Assembly (NCBI GenBank): GCA_008682415.1
Contig: VANK01000002.1
Location: forward strand, 496,001-560,000
Direction of reading: 5' to 3'
Source of the DNA: Acidobacteria bacterium AB60
Lineage (GTDB): Bacteria; Acidobacteriota; Terriglobia; Terriglobales; Acidobacteriaceae
Length of the DNA stretch: 64,000 nucleotides
The notes below the pieces were generated by a model that searched no databases, was not told the origin of the DNA, and saw only the letters and a program-made list of their open reading frames with translations. This document shows, piece after piece, positions 53,421-61,169 of this stretch. The position numbers and the translations under genes are program-made. Numbering within the stretch: the first letter of the stretch is position 1; each line of letters begins with the position of its first letter.

Positions 53421-54146
53421 ATGAACCTTGTGGTTGCCAATGTTTCCACGCGGATTCCCCACGGCTCTTTTCGGGCTGCCATCCGTGCGATTCAAAAGCA
53501 AGTAACGAATCACTTCAAGGCGGAGTGGAACCTCGGCGCGGAAATCATGCCGATCGCCCTGCCGCTCGGCGCGCGTAAGGCGCCCGTCCAGAAGAATGCC
53601 GACGCCGTCATCTATCTGTGTAACTCCTCCAACGATCCCGCTGTCGGCGTCAAGGATGCTTATGGTTATCACGCGGCGAATAACAAAGGCATCCCGTACG
53701 GCTTCGTCTATCTCGACGTCTGTGCCCAGTCCGATGAGTCCTGGACCTGCACCCTCTCGCACGAGGTGCTCGAGTTGCTTGGCGATCCCGATGCGGTTCT
53801 CACCGTGACCGGCCCGTCGCCCAAGAACCCGCAGAAGACCGTCTACTACGATCTCGAGGTTTGCGACCCCACCCAGGGCGATACCTACACCATCGATGAC
53901 GTGGAAGTATCAAACTTCGTCGGCAGGCGCTACTTCGGGATGTCCGGGGGGAGCGGGCGCACCAACCATCTCAACAGGCGCTTGCCGCAGTTCGGCGTGC
54001 GTCCCGGCGGTTATCTGCAATATGAACTAAGCGGCAAGGCCCACGTGATCTACGGGCCCGAGGTCACGGATGCGCAGAAGGCCGCCAAGAAGAAGATGAA
54101 GCACGTCCGCCGCAACGCCCGTCGCCAGAACCGCCTCGCGCGCTGA
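53421..54146 (+). CDS. Putative metallopeptidase-like protein with HEVLE motif
   Basis: A 241-residue protein. ATG 53421 has GGAGAAGAG just upstream. The centre contains CTLSHEVLELLGDPDAVL (residues 110-127), where HEVLE (114-118) looks like an HExx(E/H) zinc site. Acidic and His residues follow (VYYDLEVCDPTQGD). The family is one I do not recognise by name, but the S-H-E-x-L-E-x-x-x-D-P pattern is reminiscent of small zinc-dependent proteases and phage/tail-associated proteins. The N-terminal part (NLVVANVSTRI..., LPLGARKAPVQKNADAVIYLC) is a compact alpha/beta region, and the C-terminal tail is very basic (KKKMKHVRRNARRQNRLAR). Whether it is active is unknown. Confidence 0.6.
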   Translation: MNLVVANVSTRIPHGSFRAAIRAIQKQVTNHFKAEWNLGAEIMPIALPLGARKAPVQKNADAVIYLCNSSNDPAVGVKDAYGYHAANNKGIPYGFVYLDVCAQSDESWTCTLSHEVLELLGDPDAVLTVTGPSPKNPQKTVYYDLEVCDPTQGDTYTIDDVEVSNFVGRRYFGMSGGSGRTNHLNRRLPQFGVRPGGYLQYELSGKAHVIYGPEVTDAQKAAKKKMKHVRRNARRQNRLAR

Positions 54147-54152
54147 ATTCGC

Positions 54153-54809
54153 TTATACAGCGTGCCGCGCTCTCCTCGCCCGGAACAACAAGTACACCAG
54201 AATCGTCACTGCCAACCCGGCAATTGAGGTTGCAGGATGCCAGTCCGCGAATTCGAGGTGGACGCTACCGGCCTCGCTCAGCGTCGGCCTCACGGTGCGC
54301 ACCTGAATAACGCCGTCAATCGCAGCCATCGCCATAGCGCCCAACAGCGGCCATAGGAACCGTGCCCGTGCCCGCACAGCGGCCCACGCCAGGACGACAC
54401 CCACAACCATCGGCGCATAGAAGTACAACATCCGCCCGGCTCCGAAGTACGCAATCGCCCATCCATCCACCGGCACAAACGGCGTCTTCTCCGCCGGCAG
54501 AAACATCTGCCACCCCGTCCACAAAATCAGCAGCGCGACGCTGTACGCCGCCGCCAGCGCGACAACCGGCGCGACCCCGAAGACAGCCCAGGGGGCCCGT
54601 GCACCCCATCTCTGCAAAGCCGACGCTTCTCCCATTCCGCCCTCCATGGTGGGGAACATGCGTTCCCCGGCCGCCGCTGTCATCACGTTCCATGCGGCGC
54701 GAACGCCGCCCCCGCCGTCTTCCAGCATCGCCTGCAACTCTGCCCCGTAACGCTGCCGCCAACCCCGCGGATACATCCCCACCAGCCAACGCGCCAGGCA
54801 ACGATTCAT
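54153..54809 (-). CDS. Membrane protein downstream of PadR, hypothetical
   Basis: A 218-residue protein. A positively charged N-terminal region (LARWLVGMYPRGWRQRYGAELQAML) is similar to the permease prefix found in acidobacterial ABC permeases. Then come about five hydrophobic segments (PWAVFGVAPVVALAAAYSVALLILWTGW, MLYFYAPMVVGVVLAWAAV, FLWPLLGAMAMAAIDG, SIAGLAVTILVYLLF). There is no transporter signature. The PadR gene lies 13 bases upstream on the same strand, so the pair is probably a PadR-regulated operon. The function is unknown. Confidence 0.65.
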   Translation of the reverse strand: MNRCLARWLVGMYPRGWRQRYGAELQAMLEDGGGGVRAAWNVMTAAAGERMFPTMEGGMGEASALQRWGARAPWAVFGVAPVVALAAAYSVALLILWTGWQMFLPAEKTPFVPVDGWAIAYFGAGRMLYFYAPMVVGVVLAWAAVRARARFLWPLLGAMAMAAIDGVIQVRTVRPTLSEAGSVHLEFADWHPATSIAGLAVTILVYLLFRARRARHAV

Positions 54810-54822
54810 AGCGCCCCCCGGT

Positions 54823-55164
54823 TCATTGTGCCTCCAGCCGTTTCAATCCCGCTTTGCTGAACTGATGAAGCGTGGTGAGTTTGGCGCGCAGAATGCGGAT
54901 CCCGGATGCGGTGATCTTGTACGGCTGCCGGCGTTCCTCCGCCTCCAGCGGCCTGATCAGCCCCTGTTGTTCCAGCCGCGCAATCGCGCCATACAAGGTC
55001 CCGGGCCCCAGCCGCGTCCCGCTCAGCATCGCGATATCTTCAATCATGGCGTGCCCGTGCTTGGGCCCATCCGCAAGGCTCGCCAATACCAGAAGAGGCG
55101 GATCGGAGTAGTGCCCCAAGCCCACCGCTTCGTCCTTCCCATTTACGTCCCGCGTACTACGCAT
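54823..55164 (-). CDS. PadR family transcriptional regulator
   Basis: A 113-residue winged-helix protein. The N-terminal wHTH has LLVLASLADGPKHGHAMIEDIAMLSGTRLGPGTLYGAIARLEQQGLIRPLEAEERRQPYKITASGIRIL, a typical PadR pattern (G-T-L-Y-x-x-L-x-R-L-E-x-x-G-L-I). The C-terminal dimerisation helix is shortened. PadR proteins usually repress a neighbouring gene and respond to a ligand. Here the partner is the membrane protein 13 bases downstream. A candidate operator overlaps its own start codon, suggesting autoregulation. Confidence 0.88.
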   Translation of the reverse strand: MRSTRDVNGKDEAVGLGHYSDPPLLVLASLADGPKHGHAMIEDIAMLSGTRLGPGTLYGAIARLEQQGLIRPLEAEERRQPYKITASGIRILRAKLTTLHQFSKAGLKRLEAQ

Positions 55165-55172
55165 GACGTAGT
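55156..55172. promoter_or_regulatory. Candidate PadR operator overlapping the padR start codon
   Basis: ACTACG (55156-55161) and CGTAGT (55167-55172) form a perfect 6-bp inverted repeat around a five-base centre that contains the padR ATG. PadR regulators usually bind short palindromes near their own promoter, so autorepression is plausible, but this is inference. Confidence 0.45.
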
Positions 55173-55221
55173 TATCGCATAGGCCGAGCCGTGCGTCAAG
55201 CGCGACCCTGCGGCAAAATCA

Positions 55222-56351
55222 TCATTGGGTCGCCTTCCGCAGCATCTCCACCAGTTCAGGCGCGGCAATCTCGCGGTAGTCCGGTGTCAGCAGGCCATAC
55301 GTCTCCGTCGCATCGTACGTGCGCGTTCTGCCGCTCGACTGCGTTCCATTCAGCGGCCAGTAACTCCAGCCGAGCTGCGAATCCTTCGCGAGCACATCGC
55401 GTACGAACCCCTTGAACCACTCGGCATTCCCCGCGCAGTCCAGCTTCTGACACGTTCCCATCTCGCCGAACCACACCGGAGCCCCTGGTTCCATGCGAGC
55501 AAGAAAGCCGGCGCGTTCCTCGAAGCGCTCGTCATCTTTGCCATAGCTGGTGTTATACGCATGCGGCGAATACACCAGCCGGTGATCCACCGGGAGCCTC
55601 ACAGGCAGTTTGTCGACACCTCTGAAATCAGTAGAGTAGTTTGGCCCCTCAACCATGACCAGCAGACGCGAGTTCCCGCGCAGCACCGCCGCGCCGCCGC
55701 GCTCCGCCGCGGCATGCCAGTCCAGCTTCGGGTTGAGGCCGCCCCACGTCGCGCCATTGCGCAGCTCGTTGCGCAGGTCTGCGCCTACCACCCACGGCTG
55801 GTGCGCATAGCGCCGCGCCAGCGCCATCCAGTCCGCCAGCCACTTCTCTTCCGGGTATTGGTCGTTGTACCAGAGCCCATTCCCATCGGTTTCACTGCAG
55901 CACCAGTCAGCCCGGCTCACATGATTGTCGAGGATCACCATGAGATGCGCGCGAGACAGCGCCTCGATCACCGCATCCATCACCTCCATGGCGCGCTTGC
56001 CCTTGAACTGCGGATTGGCCGCCACGGCATAGTCCGGCACCGCCGGATTGCTCTCCACCGTCTCGTTGGCCCACGGCAGACGCACGCTATTGACGCCAAT
56101 CTTCTGGATCAGTTCAATGATGCGCGGCAGAGGCGCATGATCAAGCCCGCCTGGCACGTATTCCTTCTCATCGAAACCGTACCAGTTCACCGACGCCAGT
56201 CGAATCGCGTGACCTGCAGAGTCCACGATGCGATGCCCTTCCGTGTGCAGCGGCGGCACAATCCGCTGCTGCGATGACTGGGCGAAAGAAAATGGACTCG
56301 CAAAGAATGCCAAAGCAAAAATGAGCTGTATGCGAATGTCGACGGTTTCAT
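55222..56351 (-). CDS. GH5 family cellulase/glycanase, secreted; N-terminus uncertain, possible frameshift
   Basis: About 370 residues of a clan GH-A glycoside hydrolase. SVNWYGFDEKEYVPGGL, NSVRLPWANE, VILDNHVSRADWCC, the acid/base Glu in VGADLRNELRN, a later YSPHAYN and the nucleophile Glu in VWFGEMGTC are characteristic of GH5. The in-frame region runs up to 56433, but its ATGs (56433, 56412) lie inside a terminator hairpin and are unlikely starts. An ATG at 56351 preceded by TATACT would give a good signal peptide if one extra base were present in the A5 run at 56317-56321. The coordinates assume that start. Otherwise a non-ATG start near 56337 is needed. It would cleave beta-1,4-glucans or mannans outside the cell. 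Confidence 0.78.
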
Positions 56352-56395
56352 CGACAGAAGTATAGACGCGCCATGTCGTGACCTCTCCGCCCAAG

Positions 56396-56430
56396 AAAAA
56401 GCGGCCCGGCATTGCGCCGGACCGTTTTTT
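56396..56430. terminator. Bidirectional terminator between the second TonB/Oar receptor and GH5 genes
   Basis: Stem 56402-56410 with 56416-56424 (9 positions, one C-A mismatch), five-base loop, T6 on the plus side and A5 before it (T5 on the minus side). It ends the receptor transcript on the minus strand. Confidence 0.8.
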
Positions 56431-56460
56431 CACTTCTTCACTTCTTCACTTGCTCACTGT
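56429..56460. repeat. GTGAAGAA-type tract at the 3' end of the second TonB/Oar receptor gene
   Basis: Read on the minus strand it is ACAGTGAGCAAGTGAAGAAG followed by TGAAGAAGTGAA, beginning ten bases after the receptor stop and leading into the terminator. It is nearly the same as the tract at 10499-10530. Confidence 0.6.
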
Positions 56461-56469
56461 CCACTGAAC

Positions 56470-59400
56470 CTAGTACACCACCTTCAACCCGAACTGCACG
56501 ATGCGCGGCTCAAACGTGCCGGAGATTACCCCACCCCCGGTCGGTGCCGAGCCCAGGGTGCCCGAGAGCCCGCTCGACGGCAAATACAGGTTGGTGTGGT
56601 TGAACACGTTGTACAGTTCCGCGCGGAACTCAATGGACGTGCGCTCGAGGCCAGTCGCGAAGCGCTTGTTCATATCGAGATCCGTCTCGAAGAAGTTCGG
56701 CGAGCGCGCCGGGTTTCGGCCTGAGTTGCCGAACGGGCTCAGCAGAGTCCCATTCGTGTCTTTCGTCGCCGGCAGCACGAACGACGACAGATTCACGTAC
56801 TGGATCGTTCCATTCGCCGCCCGCTGTGACAGGCACGAGTGCCCGTTGGTGCAGGTCGTCACCAGCGTTCCCGGCTGGCGGTTGGGGCGGTATTCGTTGG
56901 CCCCGCGATAGGTCGCCGAAATCTGCGGGCTCACTGCATTCGCCGAGTTCGGCGTGTACGTCAGGTTGAACGGCGTTCCCCCCTGCATGGTATTGATGGC
57001 GCTCACCTGCCACCCGCCCAGCACGCCCTGCACAAGAGGATTCGCGCTTCCCAGCACCGAGTGACCGCGTCCCACCGGAACGTCGTACACCAGGCTGGTC
57101 ACATTTGCGACAGGAAGGTTGTAGTCGCTCTGGCTATAGTCGGCGCGCAGATTGTAACCATCCTGCGGCGAGGGCGTGTTTCCCTCCAGCGATGCCGACG
57201 CGTTGTCCATCGAGTGCTCCAGCGTGAACGAGTTCAGCAGCGTCAGTCCCTGCACGAACCGCTGTTCGTACTTCACCTGCACCGCGTTGTAGTGGGAGAA
57301 GAACACGTTGCCCGCTTCGGTGATATCGCCGCCGTTGAACGTCGTGCCCACATACCCGCCCCACGTCGGATACGGGCGCGTGAATCCGGCCGCCGGATTG
57401 ATCTGGTTGGCGTTGTAGAACCCCTGCAGCTTCAGCCCGTGGTTGCCGATGTACGCCACGTCGACGAGCGTGTTCTTCGCCAGCTCCTTCTGCACGTCCA
57501 GAAAGAAGCTCTCCACGTAGCTGTCCTTGGTGTCCTTGGGGATGTACGTGATGTTGTCCGTCCCTGGGTTGAAGGTCGTCGCCAGTCCCTGTGGGAATCC
57601 CTGGTCCAGCGTGCGGTAACCCGTCGCCGTCACTTTGCTGGGCTGCGCAACAGAGACAAACAGCGCCTGGGGTGCGTTGATCGCCAGAATGTCGCCGGAG
57701 CCAGCGCGCGTGTAATGCACATAGCTCGTGCCGAATCCGCCTCTCACCACCACCGAAGGCGCAACCTGCCACGCAAACCCTACGCGCGGGGCATAGTCGC
57801 CCAGCGACGGATTCACCAGCGTCTTGCCGTACACACCGCTCCCTGAGTAGCTGTTTACAAAGGGCCCCGAATACCCCGGCAGCAGCGTGCGCATCGTCGC
57901 CGTCGCCGGATCGAAGTTGGAGATGTGGTCGTGCTCCTCGGAATAGGGCGATCCATACTCCCAGCGCAGACCCAGGTTCAGCGTCAGCTTCGAGTTCACC
58001 TTCCAATCGTCCTGCGCATAGACGCTGTCGAGGTTCTGCAGCAGGTGCGCCTTGAAGAACGTGGCCAGCGCGTAGTTGTTGGTCGTACCAAACAAAAAGT
58101 CCGCCCAGTAGGTATCGGCTGCGGCCGTCGTGTTCGCGCATGCCGTTCCCGCCCCCGTCGGGCAGGCGCTGTACCCCTTGCCATACGTAAACGACCCGAA
58201 CAGCGGATTCGAATCCTGCACCTCCATCCAGAGATGCTCATACTCGTACCCGAACTTCAGCGAGTGGCGGCCCTTCACCCAGGAGAAGTTGATCTTCGGA
58301 TCCAGCAGCGACGGATTTTGCCACTGCGGATTCGTGCTCTGCCGTCCGAAGGCGCTGAAACCTCCCGAGATGCTGGTTGACGGAATTCCGCCCGCCACTA
58401 CCTTGTCCGTCGGCAGCCCCGGGATCACAATATCGTTCTCGCCGATCGAGAGCGTGTACTTGCCGGCCCGGGTTCCCGAAAGCCCCGCGCGCGCGTCGAT
58501 CACCTTGTTCGCGCTCAACACGTGCGTGTATCCCAGTGCCACCTGCTGGTCCAGAATGCGGATCCTGCCGTTCGTCTGCCCGTCCAGCGGGCCCGGCAAG
58601 GTCCGGTAGTTGATTCCCGTCTCTTTCCGGTCGCTGATCCGCAGGAACCACGAGCTCTTCTCGCTCTGCTGAAAGTCCAGTCGCAGATCACCCTTGTCCG
58701 CGTTGTCCGTAAACGGAGCGTTCGTCGCGCAGTTATTCGGGTCAATGCCAGTTGCCTGGTTGATCCCCGGAGTTCCGGGCGCAATCTGGCATTGCGACGG
58801 CAGCTGCTTGAAGTAGCCCAGAATCTGCTTCGCAATCGGGCTTACATCCGGCGACGTCAGAATCGACGTGCCTGCCTTGTAGTACGTTCCCGGCCGATAC
58901 GGATCCTGGACGTCCACCTTCAGAATTCCGTTGATCTCGTCCTGCGTCGGCACCGTCAACACCACCGTGGGGGTCAGGGTCTGCCGGAATCCCTCGTAAT
59001 CAACAAACCAAAACAGCTTGTTCTTCACAACCGGGCCGCCAAAGTCCGCGCCAAACTGGTTGCGGTTGAATCCCGGCTTCGGGAACTTGTGCGTACCGCT
59101 CTGCGCCTTGATGTAGCCAAACGCATTCAGGTCCGTATTGCGCAAAAACTCGTACAGGGTCGCGTGAAACTGGTTCGTTCCGCTCTTCGACGCTACGTTG
59201 ACCGTCGCGCCCGAAGACCGCCCATACTCTGCGCTCTCGTTGTTCGTCACCACCTGGAACTGCGAGATCGAGTCCGGAGGCGGCTGGATGATCTGATTGT
59301 CGAAACCCTGGTTGCTCTCGCCATAGGCGTTGTTGTCGAGACCATCGAGCATGTAGTTGTTGAACATCGACCGCTGGCCATTGATGTTGTACGACCCCTG

Positions 59401-59949
59401 CCGCACCAGGCTGGTCACCGCGGTCGTGGTCGCAGCCGTCGGCGCCTGCCGCGAGCCTGTCACCAGCGCCAGCAGGTCGCTGTAGTTCCGGCTCACCAGA
59501 GGCAGCGCCTCCGTCTGATAATTCGAAATCTCCTGCCCGCGCTCGCTGGTCTCCGTCTCCAGAGCCAGATCGATCCCCTGTACCTCAACGGTCGTCTCGG
59601 CCGCGCCCACCTTCAGCGTCAGGTCAATGCGCACGCGCGCCGCCACCGCCACATTGATGTCCGTTGCCCGCGCCGGCGAAAATCCGCTCGACTCCGCCAG
59701 GACCGAATAGATCCCCGCCTTCAAATCCGGGAACTCGTAATCCCCCGCGTCGTTCGTCGTCGCCTTCGACACAATCCCCGTGCTGGTCTGCGTCGCCGTC
59801 ACCGTCGCGCCCGAGACCGCAGCCCCCGACGCGTCGTGCACCGACCCCACCAGGCTTCCGTTGTCATACTGTGCGTTTGCTGGAACTCCCAAAACCGCCA
59901 GAATCGCGGCAAAGACCAAAACAAAGAGCCTTCTTGTTGTGTGCTTCAT
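56470..59949 (-). CDS. TonB-dependent receptor, Oar-like, second copy in the window
   Basis: A 1159-residue outer-membrane protein. Signal peptide about 1-27 (ending ANAQ). A CarboxypepD_reg domain lies at about 30-115 (GSLVGSVHDASGAAVSGATVTAT, AGDYEFPDLKAGIYSVLAESSGF). The plug region has LLALVTGSRQAPTAATTTAVTS, the S-R-x-Y-S/N-D-L element and ATVNVASKSGTNQFHATLYEFLRN. A long barrel ends FGLKVVY with a terminal aromatic residue. The overall design is the same as the 44895-48524 product, but the two are quite diverged and lie 8 kb apart. Its likely role is uptake or binding of glycans or peptides with TonB energy. The GH5 gene lies downstream behind a terminator. Confidence 0.86.
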   Translation of the reverse strand: MKHTTRRLFVLVFAAILAVLGVPANAQYDNGSLVGSVHDASGAAVSGATVTATQTSTGIVSKATTNDAGDYEFPDLKAGIYSVLAESSGFSPARATDINVAVAARVRIDLTLKVGAAETTVEVQGIDLALETETSERGQEISNYQTEALPLVSRNYSDLLALVTGSRQAPTAATTTAVTSLVRQGSYNINGQRSMFNNYMLDGLDNNAYGESNQGFDNQIIQPPPDSISQFQVVTNNESAEYGRSSGATVNVASKSGTNQFHATLYEFLRNTDLNAFGYIKAQSGTHKFPKPGFNRNQFGADFGGPVVKNKLFWFVDYEGFRQTLTPTVVLTVPTQDEINGILKVDVQDPYRPGTYYKAGTSILTSPDVSPIAKQILGYFKQLPSQCQIAPGTPGINQATGIDPNNCATNAPFTDNADKGDLRLDFQQSEKSSWFLRISDRKETGINYRTLPGPLDGQTNGRIRILDQQVALGYTHVLSANKVIDARAGLSGTRAGKYTLSIGENDIVIPGLPTDKVVAGGIPSTSISGGFSAFGRQSTNPQWQNPSLLDPKINFSWVKGRHSLKFGYEYEHLWMEVQDSNPLFGSFTYGKGYSACPTGAGTACANTTAAADTYWADFLFGTTNNYALATFFKAHLLQNLDSVYAQDDWKVNSKLTLNLGLRWEYGSPYSEEHDHISNFDPATATMRTLLPGYSGPFVNSYSGSGVYGKTLVNPSLGDYAPRVGFAWQVAPSVVVRGGFGTSYVHYTRAGSGDILAINAPQALFVSVAQPSKVTATGYRTLDQGFPQGLATTFNPGTDNITYIPKDTKDSYVESFFLDVQKELAKNTLVDVAYIGNHGLKLQGFYNANQINPAAGFTRPYPTWGGYVGTTFNGGDITEAGNVFFSHYNAVQVKYEQRFVQGLTLLNSFTLEHSMDNASASLEGNTPSPQDGYNLRADYSQSDYNLPVANVTSLVYDVPVGRGHSVLGSANPLVQGVLGGWQVSAINTMQGGTPFNLTYTPNSANAVSPQISATYRGANEYRPNRQPGTLVTTCTNGHSCLSQRAANGTIQYVNLSSFVLPATKDTNGTLLSPFGNSGRNPARSPNFFETDLDMNKRFATGLERTSIEFRAELYNVFNHTNLYLPSSGLSGTLGSAPTGGGVISGTFEPRIVQFGLKVVY

Positions 59950-60131
59950 AGCTCTGACCGTAACCAGCCACTAAGAAAGCACGGTGAATGCAAGATCAAC
60001 GCCCGTTGAATCGACACCAACAGGCAACCAAGACCTGCGCTACTCTGGACCGGTCGGCGGAGAGCAGCGCCCAGCAAGGTCCCGGGCCGCAACCTGGCCG
60101 ACCCGGGTTCCTTCGCCTCGCCCGCGCGCGC

Positions 60132-60899
60132 CTATTCCTTGCCGCTCACCAACGCAAACATCGCCCCCTGCGGATCCTGCGCGTTTATGATCCAACTGTC
60201 TCCGGGAACCGGCGCCGGCCCGTGCAGAATCTTCCCCCCGCCCGCGTTCACCCGCTTTGCCGCTTCGCCGATCGAATCCACGACGAAGTAAAAGTTCCAG
60301 CAGGAAACCGGCACGTGCGGCGGCTTCGTCATCATCCCGCCGTCCCCCATCGGCTTCTGCTCGCCCTGGTCGAAGATCCGATACGTGCCCATGGGACCCA
60401 TGTCCATATCCGAGAGCTTCGTCCAGCCAAAAAGCTTCCGGTAGAAGTCGGTCGCCCCCTCCAGGTCCGTCGTGTAAAGCTCGTGCCACCCGATCGTGCC
60501 CGGTGCCGGAGGTTCCGGCCGCTGCGGTGTCGGCATCGCCGCATCCGGTGTAAACAGGCAGATCGCCGCGCCCTGCGGATCCGAGAGCACCGCGAACCGC
60601 AGCATGCCCGGAATATCGGTTGCCGGGCGAAACAGCTTCCCGCCCGCCGCCACAACCTTCTCGATATGTGCGTCCACGTCGTCCACGTGAATGTAGCCAA
60701 CCCAGGCCACATGCCCGGGGATGTTCATCATGCCGGCCATTCCCGCGCCGCCAACATTGAAGGTGGTGTAGGGTGTGCCGTCGGGGCTGGGCATCTCCTG
60801 CGTGGTCCATCCCACCACGTCGGAGTAGAACTTGCCGGCCGCTTGCGTGTCGCTCGTCATGAGCTCGTACCAGGCAAATTTGCCTTTGGGTGTGAACAT
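60132..60899 (-). CDS. Tandem VOC (glyoxalase-fold) protein
   Basis: A 255-residue protein with two vicinal oxygen chelate domains, at about 1-125 (GKFAWYELMTSDTQAAGKFYSDVVGWTTQEM, then VGYIHVDDVDAHIEKVVAAGGKLFRP) and 135-255 (IGWHELYTTDLEGATDFYRKLFGWTKLSD, then NFYFVVDSIGEAAKRVNAGGGKI). Each half has the paired beta-alpha-beta-beta-beta layout with W-Y/H-E-L near its start. Both halves end in a conserved D-P-Q-G-A element. It resembles the mycobacterial CFP-30B type and could be a metal-dependent lyase, dioxygenase or resistance-type protein. The substrate is unknown. Cytoplasmic. Confidence 0.85.
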   Translation of the reverse strand: MFTPKGKFAWYELMTSDTQAAGKFYSDVVGWTTQEMPSPDGTPYTTFNVGGAGMAGMMNIPGHVAWVGYIHVDDVDAHIEKVVAAGGKLFRPATDIPGMLRFAVLSDPQGAAICLFTPDAAMPTPQRPEPPAPGTIGWHELYTTDLEGATDFYRKLFGWTKLSDMDMGPMGTYRIFDQGEQKPMGDGGMMTKPPHVPVSCWNFYFVVDSIGEAAKRVNAGGGKILHGPAPVPGDSWIINAQDPQGAMFALVSGKE

Positions 60900-61169
60900 G
60901 GGCGTCTTCTCCTCTTCTCGGATCGGTAAGTCACGACGAACCGATCAGATTCTGTTGATAACAACGAAAGGGTTCCCTGTCAACAGCGCTCCCATGAAAA
61001 AGAAGCCAATGTTATAAAGCGGCTCTGAATCGGCTCTCACAATGGTGCGGTGAACCGGAAGTGGGATACCGGTCGAACCGGTGGGAACGCTACCATCGGA
61101 GAAACATCGTTCCTGACAGGGTCGCGTTTTCCCCCAAAGGGTCCGGATTTTCTGAATCGGAGCCGTTGA

